The position numbers were made by a program, and so were the translations under genes. DNA of 32,832 bases from IMG/VR virus record IMGVR_UViG_3300030106_003389, positions 1 to 32,832 of that record; one strand, 5' to 3'. The stretch comes from a virus. The notes below the pieces were generated by a model. The model worked only from the letters and a program-made list of their open reading frames with translations, made no database searches and was not told where the DNA came from. Shown piece by piece: positions 12,433-19,909 of this stretch (position 1 is its first letter; the number at the start of each line of letters is the position of its first letter).

Positions 12433-13945
12433 CGCTATAACCAACCTCAAACTTAACTTCTCAGGATCTCCTATGGTTTGGAAGTTTCTGCAAGATAAGT
12501 CTTTTGTAAGAGGTATTATGGGGCCTGTAGGATCTGGCAAGTCTTATGCTTGTGCAGCAGAGATTATGCTCAAAGCAGTATCACAAGTGGCTAGTCCTAG
12601 AGACGGTATCAAATACAGCAGGTTTGTTGTTGTCAGAAACTCATATCCAGAGCTTAGAACAACCACCATTAAGACTTGGCAAGAATTATTCCCTGAGAAT
12701 ATTTGGGGCGCTTTCAGGTGGTCTCCGCCTCTAACACACCATATCAAACTACCATCTAGAGACGGAGCGCCTGGAATCGACTGCGAGGTTATATTTTTAG
12801 CCCTAGACCAGCCAAAAGACGTTAGGAAACTTTTATCAATGGAATTGACGGGTGCCTGGGTAAACGAGGCTAGAGAGCTTCCTAAGGCCGTTATAGACGG
12901 TTTGACGCACAGGGTAGGCAGATACCCCACACTATCCGATGGAGGGGCAAAACCGTGGCGTGGGATCATTATGGACACAAACCCTATGGACGACGACCAT
13001 TGGTGGTATCGACTAGCAGAAAAAGAAAAGATGAGAGGGCGCTATGCTTGGAAGTTTTTTAAACAACCTGGCGCTGTCGAAGAGTATAAAAAAGACGATC
13101 TACCAGAAAACCCAGAAGCAAACGGGTTTGTATTTAGCGCTAACAAGTGGTGGATGGTCAACCCAAACACAGAAAACAAAGCCAATCTGCCCAATGGGTA
13201 CTACGAGCAAACCCTTCTTGGTAAAAATATTGACTGGATTCGTTGCTATGCACAGGGCTTGTACACCTATGTGCAAGAAGGCAAGCCTGTCATTTCTGAG
13301 TATGACGACAACATTATGGCTCAAGACACCCTAGAGCCTGATCCACAATACCCTATACAGGTAGGCGTTGACTTTGGTTTGACACCAGCAGCTGTATTTG
13401 GCCAAAGACTGTCAAACGGCAGATGGGTTGTCTTAGATGAACTTGTTACGTTTGACATGGGTTTAGAAAGGTTTGGGACCTTGCTCAAAACAGAGCTAGC
13501 ACAAAAGTTTCCCAAGTATGATGTCATGATATGGGGCGATCCAGCAGGTCAAAAAAGAGACGAGATCTACGAAGTTACAGCATTTGATCATCTAAGATCT
13601 ATTGGTTTATCAGCAAGGCCAACCGCAACTAACGATTTTAGAGTTAGAAGAGAGGCAGGAGCTATGCCTATGAACAGATTGATACAAGGCAAGCCAGGCC
13701 TTTTGGTTGACAAGAAATGTAAAAGACTAAGAAAGTCACTAGCTGGAGGATATCATTTCAGAAGGATACAGATATCAGGCGGAGAAAGATACAAAGACAG
13801 TCCCAACAAAAATGAACACTCTCACATAGGCGATGCTTTTATGTATCTTATGCTTGGAGGTGGTGAACACAAGGCGTTGACCAGAGGGCATAATGCTAAA
13901 TTCAGGCAAACTATTGCTAAGACGGACTTTGATGTATTTGCATGA
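12425..13945 (+). CDS. terL: Terminase large subunit
   Basis: The 506-residue packaging motor has an ATPase domain with Walker A GPVGSGKS at 33-40, Walker B-like GAWVNEAREL at 143-152 (catalytic Glu148) and coupling motif IIMDTNP at 181-187. The RNase H-like nuclease domain has metal-binding acids Asp316 (GVDFGLTP), Asp372 (WGDPAG) and Asp470 (HSHIGDAFMYL). It docks on the portal, pumps DNA into the prohead and cuts the concatemer. The length is normal. ATG 12425 overlaps the upstream gene; ATGA links it to the next. Confidence 0.9.
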   Translation: MNDAITNLKLNFSGSPMVWKFLQDKSFVRGIMGPVGSGKSYACAAEIMLKAVSQVASPRDGIKYSRFVVVRNSYPELRTTTIKTWQELFPENIWGAFRWSPPLTHHIKLPSRDGAPGIDCEVIFLALDQPKDVRKLLSMELTGAWVNEARELPKAVIDGLTHRVGRYPTLSDGGAKPWRGIIMDTNPMDDDHWWYRLAEKEKMRGRYAWKFFKQPGAVEEYKKDDLPENPEANGFVFSANKWWMVNPNTENKANLPNGYYEQTLLGKNIDWIRCYAQGLYTYVQEGKPVISEYDDNIMAQDTLEPDPQYPIQVGVDFGLTPAAVFGQRLSNGRWVVLDELVTFDMGLERFGTLLKTELAQKFPKYDVMIWGDPAGQKRDEIYEVTAFDHLRSIGLSARPTATNDFRVRREAGAMPMNRLIQGKPGLLVDKKCKRLRKSLAGGYHFRRIQISGGERYKDSPNKNEHSHIGDAFMYLMLGGGEHKALTRGHNAKFRQTIAKTDFDVFA

Positions 13946-14442
13946 ACCTCGACAGACTTGAAGAAGTTTTAGGAATCCAAAGCGTAGAAGGGTTGACAGC
14001 TGTTAACTTTGAAGGTTTTTTTCTCAACATGATGCAGCTTGGTGATATGGACAAGCGAAGCCTACAGGAGATCCCACACTACAAAGAATATTTAGAATGT
14101 GCAAGAAACCAAGGTGCAGCTTTTACAATTCTTGACAACGGTGAGCCAATCGTTTGTTTTGGTGTTGTAGAGCAATGGCCTCATGTAGCTGAATGTTGGT
14201 TACTTCCAGATGTCAATAAAATAAAACAATGGAGGATTCCTTTCCACAAAGGATCTTTAAATTTTATGGAAGAGATTGCAAAAGAGTTAGATCTACATAG
14301 GATACACGTAACAGTAGATGCTGCAAACCTTGTTGCACTAAAGTGGATAAGAGCTATGAAGTTTCAAAAAGAAGGCCTTCTAAAAAGCTATACATACGAT
14401 AAAAAAGATATGATAATGTATAGTAGAATATTTGCGAGGTAA
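13942..14442 (+). CDS. T7 gp13-like / GNAT-fold internal virion protein
   Basis: The 166-residue protein has a GNAT-like acyltransferase fold: ILDNGEPIVCFGVVEQWPHV near 53-72, AECWLL, IHVTVDAANLVALKWIRAMK near 129-148 and GLLKSYTYDKKDMIMYSRIF at the end. Proteins with this fold and size sit near terminase or portal in T7-like phages (gp13/DUF2833 group) and act in internal core assembly. A real acetyl-CoA site is not evident, so enzymatic activity is doubtful. ATGA couples it to the terminase. Confidence 0.6.
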   Translation: MNLDRLEEVLGIQSVEGLTAVNFEGFFLNMMQLGDMDKRSLQEIPHYKEYLECARNQGAAFTILDNGEPIVCFGVVEQWPHVAECWLLPDVNKIKQWRIPFHKGSLNFMEEIAKELDLHRIHVTVDAANLVALKWIRAMKFQKEGLLKSYTYDKKDMIMYSRIFAR

Positions 14443-14443
14443 T

Positions 14444-14710
14444 ATGTCGGGACTTTTTAAAACACCGAAATACACTCCGCCTCCTCAGATGGCGGCAACA
14501 GACGCTGCTCTTGATGAAAGAGAGAGAAGAGCTGACGATAGAGAAAAAAAAGAATTAAGAAAAACGTCAGCAAGCGCTAGAGCTAGAAGAAGAAGCGCTA
14601 GGCTTTTATACTCACAAGATAGAAAGGCTCCAGCTCTTGGAGTAGGCACAGACTTAGCTGGCAACGAATCAATAAGAAACCCATATGAAGACGAAAGGAG
14701 GATAACCTAA
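14444..14710 (+). CDS. Small basic virion-associated protein A
   Basis: ATG 14444 has GAGGT 5 bases upstream, preferred over an in-frame TTG at 14432. The 88 residues begin MSGLFKTPKYTPPPQ and carry a long charged helix and a basic RARRRSARLLYSQD segment. Similar small Arg-rich proteins with a PP-rich N-terminus are common near phage portal genes. The C-terminus NESIRNPYEDER shares an IRNP motif with the next two genes. Function unknown; a head-completion role is possible. Confidence 0.6.
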   Translation: MSGLFKTPKYTPPPQMAATDAALDERERRADDREKKELRKTSASARARRRSARLLYSQDRKAPALGVGTDLAGNESIRNPYEDERRIT

Positions 14711-15027
14711 TGGGAGGATCAGTATCAAAAATTATTAGGAAGGCTGTAAACGCACCAGTTAGAGCAATAAAGGTCGTGACTGGCGGCGGTGGTGGCAGCA
14801 GCAGCCCTCCCGCTCGATCAGCAGATACAAGAGAAGAGATTGCTGCTAAAACAGACATTTCTAAAAAAACAGAAGCTGATAAAAAAGATGTTACTAGAAG
14901 AGTGACTAGACGTTCACGTAGAGTGGCATCAAGGTCTTTGATAGGAGGAACTGGCAACATTGCTGCATCTGGAGCTGATTATTCTCCTATAAGAAACCCT
15001 AGAGATAGAAACAGTACACTTGGATAA
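14710..15027 (+). CDS. Small basic virion-associated protein B
   Basis: The 105-residue protein is coupled by TAATG. It has a basic N-terminus (SKIIRKAVNAPVRAIKVVTG), a Gly/Ser/Pro linker (residues 25-38), a charged stretch (TREEIAAKTDISKKTEADKK) and an Arg-rich VTRRVTRRSRRVASRS-like segment. It ends YSPIRNPRDRNSTLG, echoing the IRNP end of the preceding protein. It is low-complexity and DNA-binding-like in charge. No family recognised. Confidence 0.55.
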   Translation: MGGSVSKIIRKAVNAPVRAIKVVTGGGGGSSSPPARSADTREEIAAKTDISKKTEADKKDVTRRVTRRSRRVASRSLIGGTGNIAASGADYSPIRNPRDRNSTLG

Positions 15028-15030
15028 AAT

Positions 15031-15087
15031 ATGGATCATCACGAACAAAAATATATTAGAAACCCAAGACACAGAAAGCCTAGCTAG
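15031..15087 (+). CDS. 18-residue micro-ORF with the IRNP motif
   Basis: ATG 15031 to TAG 15087 encodes MDHHEQKYIRNPRHRKPS. Its stop overlaps the next GTG (TAGTG). It is too short for homology, but its C-terminal YIRNPRHRKPS repeats the IRNP ending of the two genes before it, which argues against random sequence. It could be a translated leader for the next gene or a decayed duplicate. Confidence 0.35.
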   Translation: MDHHEQKYIRNPRHRKPS

Positions 15088-15269
15088 TGAGAAGAAAATT
15101 TAAGAAAGTGGCTAAGACTGACAAGGGCGTGCCTTTGAAATATTTAGCTGGTGCAAAAAATCCCAAGGCCAAAGAGGCAGAGATTTTGAGAACAAGAAGA
15201 TTATATAAAAAAGGATTATTAACTGCGGCCATGATGGACGATATATCAAAACGGAGAGCCAATGCCTAA
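15087..15269 (+). CDS. Small basic protein, unknown
   Basis: The 60-residue protein starts at GTG 15087, coupled to the micro-ORF stop. It is Lys/Arg-rich: RRKFKKVAKTDKGVPLKYLA near the start, then AKEAEILRTRRLYKKGLL and a final MMDDISKRRANA. Similar LKYLAGAKNP-type small proteins occur beside portal genes in marine phages. Function unknown. Its end overlaps the next gene by 8 bases. Confidence 0.6.
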   Translation: MRRKFKKVAKTDKGVPLKYLAGAKNPKAKEAEILRTRRLYKKGLLTAAMMDDISKRRANA

Positions 15270-15465
15270 GTTTCCAAGTAGTTATACAAGTAAATTTAGT
15301 ACATCAACCCTTAACAAAGTTTACAAACGAGGATTAGGAGCTTATTATTCTAGCGGTTCTCGTAATGTATCTGCACACGCTTGGGCTATGGGTAGGGTTA
15401 GAAGTTTTGTTACAGGTAAGGGCGGGGCCAGAAAAGCAGACAAAGATTTAACAAGAAAAGGATAG
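15262..15465 (+). CDS. Small basic protein of a marine-phage DUF family
   Basis: The 67-residue protein reads MPKFPSSYTSKFSTSTLNKV at the start, then YKRGLGAYYSSGSRNVSAHA and AMGRVRSFVTGKGGARKADK. The pattern KxxxxxLxKVYKRGLGAYYSSGSRP-like...WAxxRVxSF is a recurring phage domain of unknown function (I believe DUF5824; not checked). GGAG lies 6 bases before the ATG. A nucleic-acid-binding or head-completion role is possible from charge and position. Confidence 0.65.
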   Translation: MPKFPSSYTSKFSTSTLNKVYKRGLGAYYSSGSRNVSAHAWAMGRVRSFVTGKGGARKADKDLTRKG

Positions 15466-15473
15466 GAGGTAAT

Positions 15474-15614
15474 ATGCCAGGCTATATGTATAAAATGAAG
15501 AAAAAGAAAAAGACTAAAAAAAAAAGTGATTCTGATCTAGCTTCTATGTACGGAGATCCCAATAAAATAACTAGGGGTGATGTCATAGCTGCTGCAAAAA
15601 AGAATAAAGGATAG
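15474..15614 (+). CDS. 46-residue Lys-rich protein
   Basis: ATG 15474 has a full AGGAGGT 4 bases upstream. The product starts MPGYMYKMKKKKKTKKKSDS and ends IAAAKKNKG. The strong SD in a four-gene string of small basic proteins supports reality. The stop overlaps the next GTG (TAGTG). It is extremely basic at the N-terminus and may bind DNA or the head interior. No family recognised. Confidence 0.55.
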   Translation: MPGYMYKMKKKKKTKKKSDSDLASMYGDPNKITRGDVIAAAKKNKG

Positions 15615-15886
15615 TGGTAGCCAAGAAGTTTCAAAATCCCAAGGGAGGTCTGAATCAGGCTGGCAGAGATCATTTCAAAAAAACAGAAGGATCTAATTTA
15701 AAATCGCCTATCAAGACAGGCACAAATCCTAGAAGAGTTTCTTTTGCTGCACGTTTCGGCGGTATGACTGGGAAAGAAAGAGATAGCAAGGGCGAGCCAA
15801 CTAGGCTACTATTAGCATTGAAAGCATGGGGTTTTCGTAGTAAAGAGAGTGCTAGGAACTTTGCAAACAGGCATAAAAAAACATGA
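15614..15886 (+). CDS. Small basic GGLNQAGR-type protein
   Basis: The 90-residue protein starts at GTG 15614, overlapping the previous stop, with AAAGGA just upstream. It contains KFQNPKGGLNQAGRDHFKKT, then GSNLKSPIKTG, RRVSFAARFGGMTGKERDSK and ALKAWGF. This NPKGGLxxAGRxxF pattern recurs in phages as a family of unknown function. It ends overlapping the portal gene by 4 bases. A head-tail or DNA-associated role is likely from position. Confidence 0.65.
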   Translation: MVAKKFQNPKGGLNQAGRDHFKKTEGSNLKSPIKTGTNPRRVSFAARFGGMTGKERDSKGEPTRLLLALKAWGFRSKESARNFANRHKKT

Positions 15887-17475
15887 AACAGCTTACTCCA
15901 AGACAAGCGCTAGATAGAGCAAAAAAAGCTTTTGCAAGAAAAGACTTGTGGAGAACAATCTACGAGGACTGCTATAGGTACGCCCTACCACAAAGAAATC
16001 TATACGAAGGATATTACGAAGGAAATGTACCTGGCCAGGATAAAATGAACATGGTGTTCGATTCTACAGCGATTCACTCCACGCAAAGATTTGCTAATAG
16101 AATACAGTCAGGCCTTTTCCCACCTGTAAAAAAATGGTGTAGGTTAGAGCCAGGAAACGAAATACCAGAAAAGTTTCGTGTCAACACACAAAAAGCTTTA
16201 GATTTATATAACGAAAAAATGTTTAGTATTTTAAGACAAAGCAACTTTGATTTAGCCATGGGAGAGTTTTTGCTGGATCTATCTGTTGGCACAGCAGCAA
16301 TGTTGATACAACCAGGTGACGATACTACACCTATAAGGTTTACACCTGTTCCCCAATACTTGCTAGCTTTAGAAGAAGGCCCTTATGGCACAGTAGATAA
16401 TGTTTATAGAAAATACAAAATTAGAGCAGAAGCAATATCAAGAACATTTCCAGATGCAGAAATACCAGGCAGCATACAAAAGATTATAGAAAACAAACCA
16501 TCTGAAATGGTAGAACTTTTGGAATCTGTTATTGTAGACACAGACAGAGGTGACTATTGCTACCATGTCATCTATGAAAAGACTGCCGAAGAACTAGTTT
16601 TTAGAAGAATGAAGCAGTCGCCATGGATCGTTGCAAGATACATGAAGCTGCCAGGTGAAGTATTCGGCAGAGGCCCTCTAGTCTCTGCGCTACCTGATAT
16701 CAAAACTCTCAACAAAACATTAGAGCTATTGCTTAAAAATGCATCTATTGCTTGCGCTGGCGTTTATACAGCAGCAGATGATGGCGTAATAAACCCATCG
16801 AACATTAGGATATCACCAGGATCAATCATACCTGTAGCAAGAAACGGTGGGCCACAAGGCGCTTCGCTTGCACCTTTACCAAGATCTGGAGACTTCAACG
16901 TGTCTCAAATTGTCATCAATGATCTTAGAATGAATATTAAAAAAACCATGCTAGATGATACATTGCCACCTGACAATATGTCAGCTAGGTCAGCAACAGA
17001 GATCGTAGAAAGAATGAAAGAACTAGCTCAAAATATGGGAGCTGCTTTTGGTAGACTCATAACAGAAACGATGGTGCCTATAGTAGCTAAAACACTACAT
17101 ATCATGGATGAGAAAGGCTTGATACAGATGCCTTTGAAGGTCAATGGTCTGCAAGTAAAAGTTACTCCTGTGTCTCCCCTAGCAAAAGCTCAAAACCTAG
17201 AAGAGGTAAACGAGGTAATGCAGTTTGTACAAATAGCTAATACTCTTGGGCCTGGAGGTGTTGCTGAACTAAAACCTGACGAAGTAGCCTCATTTATTGC
17301 TGACAAGTTTGGGGTACCAGCATCATTAAGAAACACACCAGAAGAAAAAGAACAAATAGTCCAACAAGCAATGGCTACCGCAAACCTATCGGGTGGTCTA
17401 ATGGAGCAGATGGAACAGCCAGCTCCAGAAGTGCAACAGCCAGAAGAAGCATTGACAGAGGAGGCTAAAGCATGA
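15883..17475 (+). CDS. Portal (T7-type head-tail connector)
   Basis: The 530-residue protein matches T7 gp8-type connectors. Near the N-terminus it has RYALPQRNLY and FDSTAIHSTQRFANRIQSGL; mid-protein YMKLPGEVFGRGPLVSALPD; then PPDNMSARSATEIVERMKEL and a Glu/Gln-rich C-terminus. Twelve copies form the unique vertex through which DNA is packaged and ejected. The length is typical (T7 gp8 is about 535). It is ATGA-coupled to the genes on both sides. Terminase, scaffold and capsid surround it in the usual order. Confidence 0.9.
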   Translation: MKQLTPRQALDRAKKAFARKDLWRTIYEDCYRYALPQRNLYEGYYEGNVPGQDKMNMVFDSTAIHSTQRFANRIQSGLFPPVKKWCRLEPGNEIPEKFRVNTQKALDLYNEKMFSILRQSNFDLAMGEFLLDLSVGTAAMLIQPGDDTTPIRFTPVPQYLLALEEGPYGTVDNVYRKYKIRAEAISRTFPDAEIPGSIQKIIENKPSEMVELLESVIVDTDRGDYCYHVIYEKTAEELVFRRMKQSPWIVARYMKLPGEVFGRGPLVSALPDIKTLNKTLELLLKNASIACAGVYTAADDGVINPSNIRISPGSIIPVARNGGPQGASLAPLPRSGDFNVSQIVINDLRMNIKKTMLDDTLPPDNMSARSATEIVERMKELAQNMGAAFGRLITETMVPIVAKTLHIMDEKGLIQMPLKVNGLQVKVTPVSPLAKAQNLEEVNEVMQFVQIANTLGPGGVAELKPDEVASFIADKFGVPASLRNTPEEKEQIVQQAMATANLSGGLMEQMEQPAPEVQQPEEALTEEAKA

Positions 17476-17741
17476 CAGCTGGATGGGAAGGTATACAGGT
17501 CTTAGATCTAGAAGAAAAAAGAAAAACAAAACCTAAAGACAACCAAGTAGAATTAGACAAGGCTTTTGCTAGAACCTTTGAATCAGAGGAAGGCAGAAAA
17601 GTTTTAACGTATTTGATGCACAAAACGCTGGAACAGCCGACATGGATACCTGGGTTTGATAACTCATACGGGTATGCTAGAGAAGGCCAAAACAGCATAA
17701 TAAGAGAAATAAACCAAAGAATAGAGAGGGCTAAATCATGA
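17472..17741 (+). CDS. Bbp19-like small head-region protein
   Basis: The 89-residue protein has the pattern LDKAFARTFESEEGRKVLTY at 29-48 followed by LMHKTLEQPTW and a late GYAREGQNSIIREINQRI. AFARxFxSxxGRxVLxxLxxxTLE is the signature of the Bbp19-like domain, found between portal and scaffold or capsid genes in podoviruses. Its exact role is unclear; virion assembly is likely. It is coupled by ATGA on both sides. Confidence 0.7.
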   Translation: MTAGWEGIQVLDLEEKRKTKPKDNQVELDKAFARTFESEEGRKVLTYLMHKTLEQPTWIPGFDNSYGYAREGQNSIIREINQRIERAKS

Positions 17742-18553
17742 ACGAAACAGTTACACAAGATCAAGAAGAAGAAAGACCAGAAGGTTTATTAGCAAACGCT
17801 AATGCTGAAGCATCTGCACAAGAACCAGTAGAGCAAGCACCAGAGGAGATAGCGCACAAAACTGAAGAAGAAACACAGATAAAGGACGAAGATAACATTG
17901 TTGAGTTACCAACAAACATAGCACAGAAATTTATTGATAAAGAAACTGGCAAGGTAGACCAACAAAAGCTATCAGACTCATACAACGAGATTCAAAAACA
18001 GTTTTCTATGGGCAAGCACAAAGCTCCAAAAGAATATGACTTTAGTTTATTAGATGACGTTGAAGATGATGATCCTCTAAAACAGTTTGTTACAGGATGG
18101 ATTCAAGAACACAAACCAACTCAAGAAGCTGTGGACACTCTAGTAGGCACATTTCTTGAATTGTCTGAACAGCAGGCAGCTTCTGAAACTATTGATGAAA
18201 AAGCAGAGCTAGCTAAATTAGGGCCAAATGGTTCAGATATAGTAAAAGGAACAGCTGGCTGGGTAAGCGGGTTAGTAGATAAAGGCGTTTTAGGCAAAGA
18301 CGATGTCAAAGAAATAGAGGTTTTAGCAGCTACGGCAGAAGGAATAAATGTCATAACTAAATTAAGAAAATATTATGAAGGCTATGATATACCTACAGCT
18401 CCTGTCAATACGGATGGATTGCCTAGCAAAGAGGAGTTTTACGCTATGGTTGGATCAAAAGAATATAAAGAAGATCCTATTTACAGAGAAAAGGTTGCAA
18501 AAATAGCTGAAAGACTATTTCCTGGCGAAGCGACGAGTACAGGTGTTATCTAG
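17738..18553 (+). CDS. Capsid assembly scaffolding protein
   Basis: The 271-residue protein is strongly acidic and helical. Residues 1-60 are Glu/Ala/Gln-rich and disordered-like; the middle has FIDKETGKVDQQKLSDSYNE, GKHKAPKEYDFSLLDD and AKLGPNGSDIVKGTAGWV; the C-terminus is helical. Scaffolds of T7-like phages (gp9) have this composition, size and position immediately before the capsid gene. It would guide prohead assembly and then leave. Confidence 0.75.
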   Translation: MNETVTQDQEEERPEGLLANANAEASAQEPVEQAPEEIAHKTEEETQIKDEDNIVELPTNIAQKFIDKETGKVDQQKLSDSYNEIQKQFSMGKHKAPKEYDFSLLDDVEDDDPLKQFVTGWIQEHKPTQEAVDTLVGTFLELSEQQAASETIDEKAELAKLGPNGSDIVKGTAGWVSGLVDKGVLGKDDVKEIEVLAATAEGINVITKLRKYYEGYDIPTAPVNTDGLPSKEEFYAMVGSKEYKEDPIYREKVAKIAERLFPGEATSTGVI

Positions 18554-18559
18554 TTTTAT

Positions 18560-18588
18560 TTGATTTTTTAAATTAAAAAGTTTATATT
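18560..18588 (+). promoter_or_regulatory. Capsid gene promoter
   Basis: TTGATT (18560-18565), a 17-base spacer and TATATT (18583-18588), in an AT-rich stretch right after the scaffold stop. Transcription would start near 18595, giving a leader of about 110 bases before the capsid ATG. This would let the capsid be made in excess of upstream genes. Confidence 0.55.
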
Positions 18589-18616
18589 CAAGGGGAAGAT
18601 AACCATTCATGGCCTT

Positions 18617-18660
18617 CTGGCATGTGTGAAAGTACACAACGTCAGCCTGGGCGAATCCAG
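18617..18660 (+). ncRNA. Structured capsid mRNA leader (two hairpins)
   Basis: CTGGC-A-TGTGTG-AAAG-TACACA-AC-GTCAG folds as two stacked stems (5 and 6 pairs, including two G-T) around a tetraloop at 18617-18645. A second hairpin CTGG-GCGAAT-CCAG follows at 18647-18660. The pairs lie 46 bases before the capsid ATG. I match it to no named RNA family. A role in mRNA stability or translation control is inferred. Confidence 0.45.
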
Positions 18661-18706
18661 ATAACTGCAAGAGAAATTTGTTTAACAATACAAAGGAGAT
18701 ATTTGT

Positions 18707-19555
18707 ATGGCACAATCAATTACAAATGCTTTTGTTACGCTTTTTGACGCTGAAGTAAAGCAAGCTTATCAGGGTGAAAGCTCTATCTTAAACTGTGTGA
18801 GACTCAGACAAGGTGTACAAGGCAACACATATAAGTTTCCTAAACTTGGTAAAGGATCCGCTACAACTCGCATCCCACAAACGGATGTAACGCCACTTAA
18901 TGTTACGTACTCTCAAGTAACGGCAACAATGAGTGATTTTAATGCGGCTGAATATAGCGATATATTTCATCAAGCAAAGGTCAACTTTGACGAGCGTTCT
19001 GAGCTTGTACAGGTAGTATCAAAGGCTATCGGTAGAAGAATGGATCAATTAATTATAGATGCTTTAGACGCTGCTTCATCACCGTCAACTGTAGCAAAAA
19101 CCGTTGTTACAACTGGTTCTGCTGCTGCATCAAACTTGAACGTTGGTAAGCTAATCGCTGCTAAAAAAGCGCTTGATGCTAAAAACGTTCCGTTTGATGA
19201 CAGACACATTGTGGTACACGCAAACTCATTATCTGGTTTACTAGGTGATGAAAGAGCTGTATCTGGTGATTTTGCATCAATTAAGGCGTTGGTTAGTGGA
19301 GAGATAAACACTTTCTTAGGTTTCAACTTCTATGTACTAGGAGACAGAGACGAAGGCGGATTACCTCTTTCATCTAGCGACAGAACAATCTTTGCTTTTC
19401 ATCGCAGCGCTTGCGGTATGGCAATAAACATGAACCAAAAAACTGAGATCAACTATGTCCCTGAAAAGACATCTTTCTTAGTTAATTCAATGTTTAGTGC
19501 TGGTGCCGTTGCTATTGACGACGAAGGCATAGTAAAAATAACTTGTGAAGAATAG
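18707..19555 (+). CDS. Major capsid protein
   Basis: The 282-residue protein follows portal and scaffold, has its own promoter and a strong SD (AAAGGAGAT). It shows features of a podovirus capsid of the HK97-fold type: an N-terminal arm (FVTLFDAEVKQAYQGESSIL), an RIPQTDVTPLNV block, a helix with DERSELVQVVSKAIGRRMDQ (about 86-105), FDDRHIVVHANSLSGLL and VPEKTSFLVNSMFSAGAVAI near the C-terminus. It resembles capsids of marine podoviruses such as the HMO-2011 type; I infer that from memory. It forms the shell around the genome. Confidence 0.85.
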   Translation: MAQSITNAFVTLFDAEVKQAYQGESSILNCVRLRQGVQGNTYKFPKLGKGSATTRIPQTDVTPLNVTYSQVTATMSDFNAAEYSDIFHQAKVNFDERSELVQVVSKAIGRRMDQLIIDALDAASSPSTVAKTVVTTGSAAASNLNVGKLIAAKKALDAKNVPFDDRHIVVHANSLSGLLGDERAVSGDFASIKALVSGEINTFLGFNFYVLGDRDEGGLPLSSSDRTIFAFHRSACGMAINMNQKTEINYVPEKTSFLVNSMFSAGAVAIDDEGIVKITCEE

Positions 19556-19566
19556 GAGTATAAATA

Positions 19567-19848
19567 ATGGCATATGATTCAACTGGCCTACAACCAATAG
19601 GCGGACAATCCAAAGCTGGAAACGCTCCTCAGATGTGGAGCTATACATCTACTGATGCAAAGACAGCAATCGACGCTGAAGGCTATTTTAATAGCGCAGC
19701 TGGTCTACTCAAAGTAGGAGACCTGATTTATGTCCACGCCTCAACAGGTGGAACTCGTACTTATAGCTTACATCCTGTAGTATCCAATACGGGTACTGTT
19801 GTGGATGTTGGCGATGGCACAGCCATTAGTGCGACAGATAGTGACTAA
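19567..19848 (+). CDS. Head decoration/fibre-like protein
   Basis: The 93-residue protein lies 11 bases after the capsid gene, with AGGAG before the ATG. It begins MAYDSTGLQPIGGQSKAGNA and has PQMWSYTSTDAKTAIDAEGY and KVGDLIYVHASTGG. Small beta-rich proteins of the pattern MAYDxTGL...W.YTS.DA...YF...GD immediately follow capsid genes in many phages and are thought to decorate heads. That role is inferred. A strong hairpin follows the gene. Confidence 0.65.
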   Translation: MAYDSTGLQPIGGQSKAGNAPQMWSYTSTDAKTAIDAEGYFNSAAGLLKVGDLIYVHASTGGTRTYSLHPVVSNTGTVVDVGDGTAISATDSD

Positions 19849-19861
19849 CCACTAAATGTAC

Positions 19862-19893
19862 CCCCCTGTGTTTTCTACCCTTGACACAGGGGG
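19862..19893 (+). terminator. Strong hairpin after the capsid/decoration genes
   Basis: CCCCCTGTGT (19862-19871) and ACACAGGGGG (19884-19893) are perfectly complementary over 10 bases across a 12-base loop. No T-tract follows, so it is unlikely to be a complete intrinsic terminator. It may stabilise the 3' end of the capsid message or partly block polymerase before the tail genes. Confidence 0.6.
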
Positions 19894-19909
19894 CTACAGA
19901 GGAGATATT

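Noticed and set aside
18601-18665. tRNA-like pair of hairpins
   Set aside because: No acceptor stem, anticodon loop or T-arm GTTC motif can be laid out; better read as an mRNA leader.
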